A stretch of DNA of 64,000 nucleotides, taken from positions 930,001 through 994,000 of the forward strand of contig NZ_JAGENB010000002.1 of assembly GCF_019991125.1 (NCBI RefSeq), written 5' to 3'. Below the pieces are notes generated by a model. The model saw only the letters and a list, made by a program, of their open reading frames with translations, made no database searches and had not been told where the DNA came from. Source of the DNA: Phyllobacterium calauticae (GTDB lineage Bacteria > Pseudomonadota > Alphaproteobacteria > Rhizobiales > Rhizobiaceae). A program made the translations under genes and the position numbers. Positions 1 through 9,949 of this stretch are shown piece by piece. How positions within the stretch are numbered: the first letter of the stretch is position 1; the number at the start of each line of letters is the position of its first letter.

Positions 1-106
1 GCCGCAATATGCCGACCTGCATGTCATAGACGACCAGCGCCGTTGTTTCGGGCCTGATCGTTTCGGCAAGGGTTTCGGGGATGGCAAGGCCATAAATGTT
101 CTGCAT
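1..106 (-). CDS. cysteine hydrolase (isochorismatase-like), N-terminal fragment
   Basis: The first 35 codons of a minus-strand gene run off the left edge. The start is the ATG ending at 106, preceded by a good ribosome site (GGAGGAC, 111-117 on the other strand). The fragment contains ALVVYDMQVG, the beta strand plus Asp-x-Gln motif that opens isochorismatase-family cysteine hydrolases; the Asp is normally part of the catalytic triad. The catalytic Cys lies outside the window, so substrate and completeness cannot be judged. It is divergent from gatB, with about 200 bases between them. Confidence 0.6.
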   Translation of the reverse strand, partial: MQNIYGLAIPETLAETIRPETTALVVYDMQVGILR

Positions 107-307
107 CGGTGTCCTCCGAATGTGTCGGGCGATCCGCTCCCGATCACCGCTGCCTGGAATCGAGCCTAGCATTGCTGCGCCGGAAAAACAGGCCGAAGCG
201 GCGCATTTCCGCAATCGCGCGGCTTCAGGATGGAGAAACACTTGCCTCACGGGGCTGTTTCGACTAGCCAGTAGACAGACAAATTTAGCCAGGAATGACA
301 GCCCAGC

Positions 308-1810
308 ATGACTCTCGTTGATACCCGTACGCCCGAACCCAAGCGTTTCATTTCCGGTGCCACAGGCGACTGGGAAATTGTCGTTGGCATGGAAGTGCAT
401 GCGCAGGTCACATCCAATTCGAAGCTGTTCTCCGGCGCTTCCACGACATTCGGTGCCGAACCCAACGAAAATGTATCGCTGGTCGATGCCGCCATGCCCG
501 GCATGCTGCCTGTCATCAACGAATGGTGCGTGCGCCAGGCGATTCGCACCGGTCTTGGCCTGAAGGCGCAGATCAACCTGAAATCGGTCTTTGACCGGAA
601 GAACTATTTTTATCCGGATCTGCCGCAGGGTTACCAGATTTCGCAGTTCAAACAGCCCATCGTCGGCGAAGGCACGATGATCATTTCGGTCGGTCCTGAC
701 AACAAGGGGCAGTTCGAGGATATCGAGATCGGCATCGAGCGTCTGCATCTGGAACAAGACGCCGGAAAATCCCTGCATGACCAGAACCCGACCATGTCCT
801 ACGTGGACCTCAACCGCTCTGGCGTGGCGCTGATGGAAATCGTCTCCAAGCCGGACATGCGCTCGGCCGACGAAGCCAAGGCGTACCTCACCAAGATGCG
901 CACCATCGTGCGCTATCTCGGCACCTGCGACGGCAACATGGACGAAGGCTCCATGCGTGCCGACGTCAACGTCTCGGTGCGCAAACCAGGCGGGGAATTC
1001 GGAACGCGGTGCGAGATCAAGAACGTCAACTCCATCCGCTTCGTCGGGCAGGCGATCGACTATGAAGCCCGCCGGCAGGTCGCCATTCTGGAGGATGGCG
1101 GATCGATCGATCAGGAGACACGCCTGTTCGACCCGGTGAAGGGTGAGACGCGCTCCATGCGCTCCAAGGAAGAAGCGCATGACTATCGCTATTTCCCGGA
1201 TCCCGACCTTCTGCCCCTCGAATTCGAGCAGTCCTATGTCGATGAGCTGCGGGCCGACCTTCCGGAGCTGCCGGATGACAAGAAGGCGCGGCTTGTTTCA
1301 GTGCTCGGCCTTTCCGTCTACGACGCCTCCATTCTGGTGACGGAAAAGGCGATTGCCGATTATTTCGAAGCGGTGGCCGAAGGCCGCGACGGCAAGCTTG
1401 CCGCCAACTGGGTGATCAACGATCTGCTCGGCGCGCTGAACAAGGCCGGCAAGGGCATCGAAGAGTCGCCCGTGTCGCCGGATCAGCTCGGCTGTATTAT
1501 CGACCTGATCAGGGAAGGCACGATTTCCGGCAAGATCGCCAAGGACCTGTTCGAGCTTGTCTGGAACGAGGGCGGCGATCCGCGCGCGCTGGTCGAAGAG
1601 CGCGGCATGAAGCAGGTAACCGATACCGGTGCGATTGAAAAAGCCGTGGATGATGTCATTGCCGCGAATCCTGATAAGGTCGAGCAGGCGAAGGCAAAGC
1701 CCACCATGGCCGGCTGGTTTGTCGGGCAGGTGATGAAGTCCACTGGTGGCAAGGCAAATCCGCAGGCTGTCAGCGATCTGGTCAAGGCAAAACTCGGGAT
1801 TGTCGATTAA
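308..1810 (+). CDS. gatB: Asp-tRNA(Asn)/Glu-tRNA(Gln) amidotransferase subunit B
   Basis: The 500-residue protein is full length for GatB, the kinase/tRNA-binding subunit of the GatCAB complex. That complex converts mischarged Glu-tRNA(Gln) or Asp-tRNA(Asn) to the correct amide forms in the cytoplasm. Diagnostic segments are VGMEVHAQ near residue 28, the block [12 protein letters not shown] near residue 99, SYVDLNRSG, and the C-terminal YqeY-like tail ending at [12 protein letters not shown]. The ATG at 308 gives the N terminus expected for the family, but its ribosome site is weak. gatC and gatA are not next to it, so the three subunits are encoded apart here. The following acetyltransferase gene starts three bases after the stop. 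Confidence 0.97.
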   Translation: MTLVDTRTPEPKRFISGATGDWEIVVGMEVHAQVTSNSKLFSGASTTFGAEPNENVSLVDAAMPGMLPVINEWCVRQAIRTGLGLKAQINLKSVFDRKNYFYPDLPQGYQISQFKQPIVGEGTMIISVGPDNKGQFEDIEIGIERLHLEQDAGKSLHDQNPTMSYVDLNRSGVALMEIVSKPDMRSADEAKAYLTKMRTIVRYLGTCDGNMDEGSMRADVNVSVRKPGGEFGTRCEIKNVNSIRFVGQAIDYEARRQVAILEDGGSIDQETRLFDPVKGETRSMRSKEEAHDYRYFPDPDLLPLEFEQSYVDELRADLPELPDDKKARLVSVLGLSVYDASILVTEKAIADYFEAVAEGRDGKLAANWVINDLLGALNKAGKGIEESPVSPDQLGCIIDLIREGTISGKIAKDLFELVWNEGGDPRALVEERGMKQVTDTGAIEKAVDDVIAANPDKVEQAKAKPTMAGWFVGQVMKSTGGKANPQAVSDLVKAKLGIVD

Positions 1811-1813
1811 AGC

Positions 1814-2323
1814 ATGTGGATTCGAAGCGCGACGAAGGACGATCTGGCAACTGTCCGTGAATTGCTCGTAGAGACTTGGCACGCCACCTATGACGATGTC
1901 TACGGCGTCGAAAAGGTCAATGCGGTCACCAATCGCTACCACTCGCTGGATGCCTTGAAAAAGCAGCTGGCAAAACCCTATTCCGAGTTCATTCTTGCCG
2001 ATGATGGCGCCGACCTCTACGGCATGGCCTATGCCTCGCAAAAGGATCACAAGCTGGCGCTGCTCAACCAGCTCTATGTGCATCCGGAAAAGCAGAGCAA
2101 CGGCGTGGGTTCGCTGCTGCTTGCGGAAGTGGAAAGCGCTTTCCCCGGCGTGTTCATGCTGCAGCTCGAAGTGATCGAATCGAACCAGAAGGCCCGCCGC
2201 TTCTATGAAAGCCGGGGCTTTGATCTGACCGGCGCGCGGACGGACAATTGGGGCGAAGCCAATTCCGGTATTTCCGTGCTGGTCATGGAAAAATCCCTGT
2301 CAGGCTATGAGCTTGCACCGTGA
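1814..2323 (+). CDS. GNAT family N-acetyltransferase
   Basis: A 169-residue single-domain GNAT protein. The acetyl-CoA binding loop is visible as QSNGVGSLLL near residue 95 (the Q/R-x-x-G-x-G/A motif A), followed by the typical C-terminal ARRFYESRGF segment. The gene is three bases behind gatB and overlaps the next GNAT gene by four bases (GTGA), so the three are probably co-transcribed and translationally coupled. The acceptor (small molecule, antibiotic or protein N terminus) cannot be told from the sequence. Confidence 0.88.
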   Translation: MWIRSATKDDLATVRELLVETWHATYDDVYGVEKVNAVTNRYHSLDALKKQLAKPYSEFILADDGADLYGMAYASQKDHKLALLNQLYVHPEKQSNGVGSLLLAEVESAFPGVFMLQLEVIESNQKARRFYESRGFDLTGARTDNWGEANSGISVLVMEKSLSGYELAP

Positions 2324-2808
2324 CCTCTGCCGCTGAGCCCGTTTTTCGCCGTGCCGAGCGCGCGGACTTGCCGGCGCTGATTGCGATTTTCGCCGAGGAT
2401 GTGCTCGGCGGCCATGGTGACACGACTGATCCCGAATTTTTCCCGCACTATGAGCGCGCCTTCGATGCGATCCAAGCCAGCAATTGCGACGAGCTGATTG
2501 TCGGCGTGCTGGGCGGTGAAGTCGTTGCCACGGCGCAGGTGACGTTCACCACGACATTGCCCAGCCGCGGCACCACCAACATGACCATCGGCGCGGTGCA
2601 GACGCGCAGCGACCTGCGCGGCAAGGGGATCGGCGCCAAGCTGATCCAGCATTGCGTTGCGCTGGGCAAGGCACGCGGCGTGGGGCTGATCCAATTGATG
2701 TCGAACGCCAAGCGCGTGGATGCGCATCGGTTCTATGAAAGGCTGGGGTTCAAGAAGAGCCATGCCGGTTTCAAAATGCTCGTGGAAGCCGTGCCAGCGG
2801 CAACTTGA
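2320..2808 (+). CDS. GNAT family N-acetyltransferase
   Basis: A 162-residue GNAT protein starting at a GTG that overlaps the stop of the upstream GNAT gene. The acetyl-CoA loop is DLRGKGIGAKL near residue 95, and HRFYERLGF lies near the C terminus. It is not an obvious recent duplicate of its neighbour, because similarity is limited to the family motifs. The acceptor is unknown. The overlap arrangement makes the GTG start convincing. Confidence 0.87.
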   Translation: MTSAAEPVFRRAERADLPALIAIFAEDVLGGHGDTTDPEFFPHYERAFDAIQASNCDELIVGVLGGEVVATAQVTFTTTLPSRGTTNMTIGAVQTRSDLRGKGIGAKLIQHCVALGKARGVGLIQLMSNAKRVDAHRFYERLGFKKSHAGFKMLVEAVPAAT

Positions 2809-2878
2809 CCCTTGCTATCGCCCGGCGATACGGCCATAACCCGAAGAGTTGAACGACATAGTTCGAAGCAGGATTGCA

Positions 2879-3277
2879 ATGAAGACCTTCCTTTTACAGT
2901 TTTTCACCTGGTGGAACAGTCAGACGATCGGTACGCGCGTCTTTACCTGGCGCAAGGGTACGAAAGTCGGCGAGGACGAGTTCGGCAATGTCTATTACGA
3001 AGGCACGCAGGATTCCGAAGGCCGCACGCGCCGCTGGGTGATCTACAAGGGCTATGCGGAAGCGTCGGCCATTCCTGCAGGCTGGCACGGCTGGATCCAT
3101 CATCGTGCCGAAACGCCGCCATCGCGTGAAACCTACAAGGCGCATGCCTGGGAAAAGACCCACCAGCCGAACCTGACCGGTTCCGCCGCTGCCTACCGTC
3201 CGAAGGGCTCCATTGCCCATGGCGACAATCGTCCTGCGGTAACGGGCGATTATGATGCGTGGACACCGGGATCCTGA
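2879..3277 (+). CDS. NADH:ubiquinone oxidoreductase subunit NDUFA12
   Basis: A 132-residue homologue of the mitochondrial complex I accessory subunit NDUFA12 (B17.2), found as a supernumerary subunit in alphaproteobacterial complex I. The signature region runs from DEFGNVYYE (about residues 31-39) through RRWVIYKGYAEASAIPAGWHGWIHH, followed by PNLTGSAAAYRPKGS. I chose the ATG at 2879 because an AGGA ribosome site precedes it and the family begins close to this point; an in-frame ATG ten codons upstream is possible. As in related genomes it lies next to a DUF2155 gene and away from the nuo operon. Confidence 0.93.
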   Translation: MKTFLLQFFTWWNSQTIGTRVFTWRKGTKVGEDEFGNVYYEGTQDSEGRTRRWVIYKGYAEASAIPAGWHGWIHHRAETPPSRETYKAHAWEKTHQPNLTGSAAAYRPKGSIAHGDNRPAVTGDYDAWTPGS

Positions 3278-3361
3278 GCGGATTTTCTTCTGCCACAATT
3301 GGCGATTATCGACGGGCTGGTATGAAACTGTCCCGTCAGCCTGAACACAGCCGGAATTGAA

Positions 3362-3799
3362 ATGATCCGTCCCAACTTGTCCTTTCTGTTCCAGAACAAA
3401 GCCCGTCTTCTCGCGGCCGGTTTGATGGCTGTCGGCCTTTGCGCACCGGCGCATGCCGCCGACGACAAGATTTCCAATCCGATCGCTGTTTTTTCCGGGC
3501 TCGACAAGATCACCGGACGAATCACCTCGTTTGACGTCTATATCGACGAGACGGTTCAGTTCGGCGCGCTGCAGCTGACGCCGCGTGTTTGCTACACGCG
3601 TCCGGATACGGAAACACCGAAAACCGATACCTTTGTCGAAGTGGATGAAATCACCCTCGACCGCAAGATCCGCAAGATTTTCTCGGGCTGGATGTTTGCC
3701 GACAGCCCCGGTCTCAATGCCGTCGAGCATCCCGTGTACGACGTCTGGCTCAAAGGCTGCAAGCAGTCCTCGGATGTTCCCGCGCCAGCCAAAAGCTGA
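3362..3799 (+). CDS. DUF2155 domain secreted protein
   Basis: A 145-residue exported protein with an N-terminal signal peptide (charged start, hydrophobic LLAAGLMAVGLCAPAHA, cleavage expected after AHA near residue 33). The rest is the DUF2155 domain: ITGRITSFDVYIDETVQFG, then LTPRVCYTRP, and a C-terminal block ending with VYDVWLKGCK. Two Cys residues (in RVCYT and KGCK) could form a periplasmic disulfide. The family is common in alphaproteobacteria and has no assigned function. It follows the NDUFA12 gene on the same strand after 84 bases. Confidence 0.85.
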   Translation: MIRPNLSFLFQNKARLLAAGLMAVGLCAPAHAADDKISNPIAVFSGLDKITGRITSFDVYIDETVQFGALQLTPRVCYTRPDTETPKTDTFVEVDEITLDRKIRKIFSGWMFADSPGLNAVEHPVYDVWLKGCKQSSDVPAPAKS

Positions 3800-3801
3800 T
3801 C

Positions 3802-3827
3802 GATCCCGGCACTTGAGCACCGGGATC
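3802..3827. terminator. possible hairpin in convergent intergenic
   Basis: GATCCCGG and CCGGGATC pair around a ten-base loop, between the ends of the DUF2155 gene (+) and the VOC gene (-). There is no clear T-run on either side, so termination is only a guess from position. Confidence 0.35.
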
Positions 3828-3843
3828 AACTGCCCAAACCAGA

Positions 3844-4251
3844 TTACATCGGTTTGGCGTGGTTGATGATCCAGGGTGTGCCGAAACGGTCCACCAGCAT
3901 GCCGAAGCGTATCGCCCAGGAGGTTTCGCCGATAGGCATGGTGACGTTGCCGCCCTCGCTCAATGCGCCGTAGATTCTGTCGGCTTCTTCCGGGGAGTCG
4001 AGATGAAGGGCAACCTGCAGACCCTGCATTTTCTGGAAGTATGGCGGCGGTGAATCAGAACCCATCAACGCATTGTCGCCTACAGTCATATGGACGTGCA
4101 TGATCAGATGTTCCGACCCGGGCATCTGGGCTCCTTCCGGCATATCGCCGAAACGGGCCATGAACTGGATCTTGCCGTTCAGAACCTTCTCGTAGAATTT
4201 GAATGCTTCTTCGCATTGTCCGTCAAAATTCAGATAGGCATTGATTTTCAT
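3844..4251 (-). CDS. VOC (PhnB-like glyoxalase fold) protein
   Basis: A 135-residue protein of the PhnB/YjdN type within the vicinal-oxygen-chelate superfamily. It has YLNFDGQCEEAFKFYEKVL near the start, the middle segment HMTVGDNALMGSDSPP, and FGMLVDRFGTPWIINH at the end, the family's characteristic layout. The start at 4251 follows a GGAG ribosome site; a longer reading frame exists upstream but lacks one. The enzymatic role is unknown, since many PhnB-like proteins lack a proven activity. Its 3' end faces the DUF2155 gene. Confidence 0.85.
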   Translation of the reverse strand: MKINAYLNFDGQCEEAFKFYEKVLNGKIQFMARFGDMPEGAQMPGSEHLIMHVHMTVGDNALMGSDSPPPYFQKMQGLQVALHLDSPEEADRIYGALSEGGNVTMPIGETSWAIRFGMLVDRFGTPWIINHAKPM

Positions 4252-4410
4252 AACAGTTCTCCTCGCATGGATTGGGTCTTCCCGTCCAAGGACGTATGGA
4301 GAGATCACAACCCGACACTGTTCATCAGAAAAATATTCGGCCGGTCTGCTCCCGTCGACAGTTACGGCCAGGGGCACAATACTACAGATTCACACGAGGA
4401 CTATGACGTT

Positions 4411-5025
4411 TCAAAACTCTGCTGACTGCGCCAGGGCATTGTCGAGCATCTTCTGGTATTGCCGTCGCGGAACTTCAACAGCCCCGAAGCTTTCCAGATG
4501 GGTTGTGGTGAACTGGGTGTCGAGCAGGGTAAAGCCCTTTTCGATCAAATGGCTGACCAGATGAACGAGGCAGACTTTCGACGCATCGCGCTGGCGCGAG
4601 AACATGCTTTCGCCGAAAAATGCCGATCCGAGCGAGATGCCGTAAAGGCCGCCGACAAGCCGATCCTCCTGCCACGCTTCGACCGTATGGCAGTGGCCGA
4701 GGGCAAACAGCTTGCCATAGGCGTCGCGGATGGGTTGGTTGATCCAGGTGCGGGCGCGCTCGCCGCTGCCGCTGGCGCAGCCGTCGATCACGCCGGTAAA
4801 GTCCGTATCGAAACGGATATCGAAGCGCCCCTGGCGGATGGTTTTGCGCAGGCTGTGCGAAACGTGAAAATTCTCGAAGGGGATGATGCCGCGCCGTTCC
4901 GGACGAACCCAGAAGATTTCCGGGTTGTCAGCCTCTTCGGCCATGGGAAAGACCCCGGTTGCATAGGCACGCAGCAGCAACTCGGGGTCTATTTTGAAGG
5001 TCTCTGCCGGGTCCTTGCCCGTCAT
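4411..5025 (-). CDS. aat: leucyl/phenylalanyl-tRNA--protein transferase
   Basis: This 204-residue enzyme transfers Leu or Phe from aminoacyl-tRNA to N-terminal Arg/Lys of proteins, marking them for ClpS/ClpAP degradation (N-degron pathway). Family blocks are visible: [14 protein letters not shown] near the N terminus, [12 protein letters not shown], then [20 protein letters not shown] and the C-terminal [16 protein letters not shown]. The start at 5025 overlaps the accC stop as ATGA, which argues for translational coupling. An accC-aat arrangement is familiar from rhizobia, so the link between lipid and degradation genes is inherited rather than local. Confidence 0.95.
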   Translation of the reverse strand: MTGKDPAETFKIDPELLLRAYATGVFPMAEEADNPEIFWVRPERRGIIPFENFHVSHSLRKTIRQGRFDIRFDTDFTGVIDGCASGSGERARTWINQPIRDAYGKLFALGHCHTVEAWQEDRLVGGLYGISLGSAFFGESMFSRQRDASKVCLVHLVSHLIEKGFTLLDTQFTTTHLESFGAVEVPRRQYQKMLDNALAQSAEF

Positions 5026-6386
5026 GCCTCTTCTTCGGCAATAGCGGTATCGCCGGCCAGATATTTTTCGAGCCAATGGATATCGTAGTCGCCGTTGGCG
5101 ATATCAGGATTGTTGATCAGGTCCTGAAACAGCGGCAGGGTCGTCTTGATGCCATCCACCACGAATTCATCCAGCGCCCGGCGCAGGCGCATCAGGCATT
5201 CCACGCGGTTGCGGCCATGCACGATCAGCTTGCCGATGAGGCTGTCGTAATAGGGCGGAATCTTGTAGCCGGTATAGACGCCGGAATCGACACGGATGCC
5301 GAGGCCGCCTGGTGTGTGGTAATGGGTGATCTTGCCGGGCGAGGGTGCAAAGGTGCGGGGATCTTCCGCATTGATGCGGCACTCGATGGCATGGCCATGG
5401 AAGCGGATCTCATCCTGGGTGACGGAGAGACCGCCGCCGGAGGCAACACGGATCTGTTCATGCACGAGATCGATGCCGGTGATGGCTTCGGTGACCGGAT
5501 GCTCCACCTGCAGGCGGGTGTTCATTTCGATGAAATAGAACTCGCCGTTTTCGTAGAGGAACTCGATCGTACCGGCGCCGCGATAACCCATATCGGCCAT
5601 GGCGTTGGCGCAGATCATGCCGATGCGGTCGCGCGCATCCGCATTCAGAGCGGGGGAATTGGCCTCTTCCCAGACCTTCTGGTGCCGGCGCTGCAACGAG
5701 CAGTCGCGTTCGCCCAAATGCACGGCCTTGCCCATGCCGTCGCCCATCACCTGAACTTCGATGTGACGCGGCTTCTGCAGGTATTTTTCGATGTAGACGG
5801 CGTCGTCGCCAAAGGCTGCGCCGGCTTCGGAGCGGGCAGTCGACAGGGCGATGGACAATTCGTCTTCGCTCAGCGCCACCTTCATGCCGCGTCCGCCACC
5901 ACCGGCCGAAGCCTTGATGATCACGGGATAGCCGATTTCGGCGGCGATGCGCGCGGCTTCCTTGTCATCGGTCACGCCGCCATCGGAGCCGGGAACGACG
6001 GGGATGCCCAGGCGCTTTGCGGTGCGCTTGGCTTCGATCTTGTCACCCATGATGCGGATATGCGCTGCGGTGGGGCCAATGAAGGTGATGCCGTGCGCTT
6101 CGAGGATTTCCGCGAACTTGGCATTCTCGGACAGGAAACCGTAGCCGGGATGGATGGCATCGGCGCCGGTGATTTCGCAGGCGGCAACGATCTGGTGAAT
6201 ATTCAGATAGCTTTCGCGCGAAGGGGGCGGTCCAATGCAGACGCTTTCATCCGCCAGGCGGACATGCATGGCGTCGGCGTCGGCGGTCGAATGGACCGCG
6301 ACAGTCTGAATGCCGAGCTCCTTGCAGGCGCGCAGGACGCGCAGGGCAATTTCGCCGCGGTTGGCTATGAGAATTTTCTGAAACAT
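5022..6386 (-). CDS. accC: acetyl-CoA carboxylase biotin carboxylase subunit
   Basis: A 454-residue ATP-grasp enzyme that carboxylates biotin on AccB with bicarbonate and ATP, the first step of malonyl-CoA and fatty-acid synthesis. Landmarks are [13 protein letters not shown] at the N terminus, [10 protein letters not shown], the glycine-rich ATP loop [24 protein letters not shown] with the catalytic Glu/Arg region, and a C-terminal biotin-carboxylase domain. Start: ATG at 6386, directly preceded by an in-frame GTG. The gene follows accB after 12 bases and overlaps aat, forming one operon. Confidence 0.98.
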   Translation of the reverse strand: MFQKILIANRGEIALRVLRACKELGIQTVAVHSTADADAMHVRLADESVCIGPPPSRESYLNIHQIVAACEITGADAIHPGYGFLSENAKFAEILEAHGITFIGPTAAHIRIMGDKIEAKRTAKRLGIPVVPGSDGGVTDDKEAARIAAEIGYPVIIKASAGGGGRGMKVALSEDELSIALSTARSEAGAAFGDDAVYIEKYLQKPRHIEVQVMGDGMGKAVHLGERDCSLQRRHQKVWEEANSPALNADARDRIGMICANAMADMGYRGAGTIEFLYENGEFYFIEMNTRLQVEHPVTEAITGIDLVHEQIRVASGGGLSVTQDEIRFHGHAIECRINAEDPRTFAPSPGKITHYHTPGGLGIRVDSGVYTGYKIPPYYDSLIGKLIVHGRNRVECLMRLRRALDEFVVDGIKTTLPLFQDLINNPDIANGDYDIHWLEKYLAGDTAIAEEEA

Positions 6387-6398
6387 CACGCTCTCGAT

Positions 6399-6869
6399 TT
6401 ATTCGATCACAACTAGCAATTCGCCGTATTCGACCGGCTGGCTGTCCTCGATGAGAATGGCCGTGACGGTACCGGCGCGCGGCGATGGAATCTGGTTCAT
6501 CGTCTTCATTGCCTCGATGATCATCAGCGTCTGGCCTTCCTTGACCTTCGAACCGACTTCGATGAAGGCGCGGGCGCCCGGCGCCGGGGAGAGGTAGGCC
6601 GTGCCGACCATCGGCGAGGGAACCGCATTCTTGGACGGATCACCGGCAGGCTTGGCGGCATCGGCCGGCACCGCGGATGGCGCAGCGATGGCGGCGGGAG
6701 CCTGCGCATAGACGGCCTGCGGTGCCGCAGCCTGCATCGTGATCTGCCGCGATACGCGAATACGCAGGTCGCCCTGTTCGATCTCGATATCGGTAAGATC
6801 CGTCTCGTTCAGAATTTCTGCGAGATCGCGGATCATGACCTTGTCGATCCCGTTGTTTCTGCTAGCCAT
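6399..6869 (-). CDS. accB: acetyl-CoA carboxylase biotin carboxyl carrier protein
   Basis: The 156-residue biotin carrier of acetyl-CoA carboxylase. It has an N-terminal helical domain, an Ala/Pro-rich flexible linker (about residues 45-75), and a C-terminal biotinyl domain with [12 protein letters not shown], in which the Lys is the biotinylation site. The motif is EAMKT rather than the E. coli EAMKL, as is usual in rhizobia. It heads the accB-accC-aat operon; aroQ lies just upstream on the same strand. Confidence 0.97.
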   Translation of the reverse strand: MASRNNGIDKVMIRDLAEILNETDLTDIEIEQGDLRIRVSRQITMQAAAPQAVYAQAPAAIAAPSAVPADAAKPAGDPSKNAVPSPMVGTAYLSPAPGARAFIEVGSKVKEGQTLMIIEAMKTMNQIPSPRAGTVTAILIEDSQPVEYGELLVVIE

Positions 6870-6907
6870 GCTTTTTCAAGCCCCTTATTTCTGTTCGGCA
6901 GCCCTTG

Positions 6908-7351
6908 TTATTGCGGTGCCGCTGCTTTGACGAGTGCGCGCAAGCCCATCACATAGCCATCCACTCCGAAGCCACATATCACCCCTTTGGCCAAAGGGGA
7001 AACGTAGGAGTGATGGCGGAATGACTCGCGCGCGTGAATATTGGACAGATGAACTTCCACCAGCGTGACGGCAGCCGCGCGGATGGCATCATGCAATGCG
7101 ATTGATGTATGCGTATAGGCAGCCGGATTGATCAGGACAGCGGCGTTTTTCTCGCCTGCCTCCTGAATCCACGAAACCAGATCACCCTCATGATTGGACT
7201 GGCGGAATTCGATCCCGGCGCCGAGCTTTTCCGCCTCGGCACGGCAGAGAGCCTCGATATCGCTCAACGTGGAAGCGCCATAGATTCCCGGCTCACGCTT
7301 TCCCAGCATGTTCAGGTTCGGGCCATTGAGGACAAAGATCAGCTGTTTCAT
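6908..7351 (-). CDS. aroQ: type II 3-dehydroquinate dehydratase
   Basis: A 147-residue type II dehydroquinase, which converts 3-dehydroquinate to 3-dehydroshikimate in the shikimate pathway and acts as a dodecamer in the cytoplasm. Seen: VLNGPNLNMLGKREPGIYG at the N terminus (carrying the active-site Arg/Tyr lid), then RQSNHEGDLVSWIQEA, the block INPAAYTHTSIALHDA with the catalytic His, and VEVHLSNIHARE. The start is the ATG at 7351, where the family begins. About 38 bases separate its stop from the accB start, so it may be the first gene of a longer operon. Confidence 0.97.
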   Translation of the reverse strand: MKQLIFVLNGPNLNMLGKREPGIYGASTLSDIEALCRAEAEKLGAGIEFRQSNHEGDLVSWIQEAGEKNAAVLINPAAYTHTSIALHDAIRAAAVTLVEVHLSNIHARESFRHHSYVSPLAKGVICGFGVDGYVMGLRALVKAAAPQ

Positions 7352-7590
7352 ACCATACCGGACATAATGACGGGTTTCGGAACCCGATGACGGGTCCCAT
7401 ATAGAGCAATGGATAGCCAAATGGAACTAGTTCTCTTTTCCGGATGGCGAAGCAATCCACAAGGAAGGTAGCAGGTCCGATGTTTCTCCACCGGACGAAA
7501 CTGCCTGACAAAGCGCGTGTTCGCCAGCCGAAAAATCACGCGATTGCCTGTCCGCAAATGGTTTCTGCAGTCATTGGCATGAATGCAGCG

Positions 7591-8379
7591 CTATTTGTTG
7601 CGAATATGGCTAATTTTTTCCGCCAGTGCATCGGCACCGAGGGCACCCGGAACCACCTCGTTGCCGATGATGTAGGACGGTGTGCCATTGATGTTCAGGG
7701 CGTTGGCGAGGTCGTAGTTCTGCTGGAAGGCCTGGGCGATATCAGGTGACTTCATCTTTTCGCGGATCGCTTTCTCGTTTCCGCCGAGCTTGACCGCAAT
7801 CTGCATCGCCGCGTCTTCGGTGGCGCGGCCGTCACGGCCGAGGAGGTCGCGGTGGAATTCCAGATATTTTTCCGGCATCAAGGCCTTGAACGCCTTGGCG
7901 ACAATGTGGGCCTTGGTGGAGTCGGGTCCCAGAATCGGGAATTCCTTCATCACGAAGCGCAGCTTCGGGTCGCTCTTGAGCAGGGCGTCCATGTCGGGCA
8001 GGGCGCGCTTGCAGTAGCCGCAATTGTAGTCGAAGAACTCGACGACGGTGACATCGCCCTTGGGATTGCCGAAGACGGCGTCGAGCGACGAGTTGAACAG
8101 CTTGTCGTGGTTCTGACTGATGACCTGACCCTGCGCCTGCTGCTGCGAGGCCTCCTGCTTGGCGCTGAGTGCCGCCTGCGCTTCAAGCAGCACTTCCGGG
8201 TTCTTGATCAGGTAATCCTTGATAATGGCCTCAACTTCGGCGCGGTTGACGGTGGAGGACATGGCGGGCTGCGGCGTTGCAGCCGTGCTGGTCTGTGCCA
8301 TGACAGCCTGTTGGCTGAAACCGAGTGCGGCCAGGACCGCGAGGCCTGCGGATGCACTTACCAGAGCGACTTTTTTCAT
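7591..8379 (-). CDS. DsbA-family thiol:disulfide protein (Com1-like)
   Basis: A 262-residue periplasmic thioredoxin-fold protein. The N terminus is a signal peptide (MKKVALVSASAG then a hydrophobic run, cleavage likely after VMAQ near residue 28), followed by a helical domain containing IIKDYLIKNPEVLLEA, typical of the Com1/ScsC-like subgroup. The thioredoxin domain has VVEFFDYNCGYCKRALPDM with a CGYC active site, and a cis-Pro loop at NGTPSYIIGN. It probably oxidises or isomerises envelope protein disulfides. The start at 8379 was chosen because the signal peptide begins there. The M48 protease gene lies 52 bases upstream on the same strand. Confidence 0.9.
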   Translation of the reverse strand: MKKVALVSASAGLAVLAALGFSQQAVMAQTSTAATPQPAMSSTVNRAEVEAIIKDYLIKNPEVLLEAQAALSAKQEASQQQAQGQVISQNHDKLFNSSLDAVFGNPKGDVTVVEFFDYNCGYCKRALPDMDALLKSDPKLRFVMKEFPILGPDSTKAHIVAKAFKALMPEKYLEFHRDLLGRDGRATEDAAMQIAVKLGGNEKAIREKMKSPDIAQAFQQNYDLANALNINGTPSYIIGNEVVPGALGADALAEKISHIRNK

Positions 8380-8431
8380 AACGTCATGTCCTTGTTTGTA
8401 TCGGTGTTGGCAAAAAGCAGGATGATCATGC

Positions 8432-9829
8432 TCAATTGCGCTTGGAATTGATGATGTCCTGGGCGCGAACCCAGTCTGGCGATCCCTTTGCAAGGGCGCG
8501 CTGGGCTCGAATGGCGAAGATCTGTGCGTCCTGGATCTTGCCGGAATAGTATTTTTCCTCAGCTGCGGCGAGGTCCGAACGCGGTCCGTCGCCAAGCTGG
8601 CCATAGGCCTGCGCCAGATAGCCGTAGCCGTCGGGGAATTCGCGGTCCCGGTCGATCCCGGCCTGAATTTCCTTGATCGAAGCCTTCAGGTTGGCCGGCG
8701 TGCCGCTCAGCATCAGCGCGCGGCCATAGGCCATGCGGATCAGGCCCGATTTGCGCGGATCAAGCGTGCTGGCCTTCTGGTAGGCCGCCGCTGCCTCCAT
8801 CACCTTGTTCTGCTTCAGGAGGATTTCGCCGCGCATTTCGTGAAAGTAGGGATTCTTCGGCTGCTCGCGGATGAGCGCATCGATCTTTCCGAGTGCTTCC
8901 TGCGACGAGCCGTTGAGGTAGGTGGCGATGGCATTGCCGTAACGGGCGCCGATATTGTTCGGGTCCTTGCGGAAGTTCTGCAGCACGCTGGCGCCGCCGC
9001 CGGTATAGGCGGCGATCTTGCCGCGCATCAGATCATGGCGCTGTTGCAGCGCAGGACTGTCCGTCTTGTCGAAATAGGGGCTGGCGCGGGCGAGCGTTTC
9101 CAGGTTGGCAATGCGCTCGCGCGGCATGGGATGGCTGATGCGGTAGGGATCGGTGCGCGTGCCGCTGAGCGACAGGGCATTGGAGAAACGCTCGAATGTC
9201 GTCAGCATGCCCTTCGCCGATTGCCCGGTATTGGCGAGATAGGTGATTGCCGAGCGATCCGCTGCCATTTCTTCGGTGCGCTGATAGCTGAGCAGGCTGC
9301 GCATGGCCATCTCCGTACCGCCCATGGCCACGCCTGTCCCTGCCTGCGCCATGCCGCCTTGCTTGGTCGCGGCCCCTGCAACGGCTGCACCGAGGCCAAG
9401 CAGCCCGGCAACAACCGCCATGGTCTTGGCGTGCGCCATCTGCTCGCGCAACTGGAACTGGTGTCCGCCCGCCAGGTGCCCGGTTTCATGGGCCAGCACC
9501 CCGATGATCTCATTGGGTGTTTCGGCCTGCAGCAGCGCCCCGGTGTTGATGAAAATACGCCGGCCATCCACAAACGCGTTGAAACTGCTGTTGTTGACGA
9601 GAACGATGCGAATGGCGCGTTTGCCCAGACCCGCCGTGTTGATGATCGGCGTTGCGTAGTCGGTCACCAGCGCTTCGATTTCAGCATCGCGGACGATGGG
9701 AACGTTGGACTGTGCCGCAGCGATGCTCGTCTGGACCAGGCTGACAGCGCCCGCAACGAGAGCCGCGACCGTGCTGCGCGCCATGGCAGTCAACGATTGA
9801 CGGGAAATGATCTGTCGAACTGTCATCAT
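8432..9829 (-). CDS. M48 family metalloprotease with TPR tail (BepA-like)
   Basis: A 465-residue exported Zn protease. A signal peptide occupies roughly residues 1-40 (ends SIAAAQ). The M48 domain has VLAHETGHLAGGH, with the HExxH zinc ligands, and a downstream EEMAADRSA segment that supplies the third ligand. The C-terminal 180 residues are TPR-like repeats (NPYFHEMRGEILL, DPRKSGLIRMAYG). This layout matches BepA/YfgC, which assists and surveys outer-membrane beta-barrel assembly. It lies between rne and the DsbA-like gene, all on the minus strand, and a disulfide link to outer-membrane protein quality control is plausible but inferred. Confidence 0.92.
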   Translation of the reverse strand: MMTVRQIISRQSLTAMARSTVAALVAGAVSLVQTSIAAAQSNVPIVRDAEIEALVTDYATPIINTAGLGKRAIRIVLVNNSSFNAFVDGRRIFINTGALLQAETPNEIIGVLAHETGHLAGGHQFQLREQMAHAKTMAVVAGLLGLGAAVAGAATKQGGMAQAGTGVAMGGTEMAMRSLLSYQRTEEMAADRSAITYLANTGQSAKGMLTTFERFSNALSLSGTRTDPYRISHPMPRERIANLETLARASPYFDKTDSPALQQRHDLMRGKIAAYTGGGASVLQNFRKDPNNIGARYGNAIATYLNGSSQEALGKIDALIREQPKNPYFHEMRGEILLKQNKVMEAAAAYQKASTLDPRKSGLIRMAYGRALMLSGTPANLKASIKEIQAGIDRDREFPDGYGYLAQAYGQLGDGPRSDLAAAEEKYYSGKIQDAQIFAIRAQRALAKGSPDWVRAQDIINSKRN

Positions 9830-9949
9830 GGCTTATTCGTATCGAAGTCGGTCTTTGAAGGAAAGAGAAGCAAACCGTGTTCTCTTTTTTGTGAGATGGC
9901 GGATTATTCCGGCAAATCTGAGGCCCGGCTTAAGGATAGCGCGGGCCTT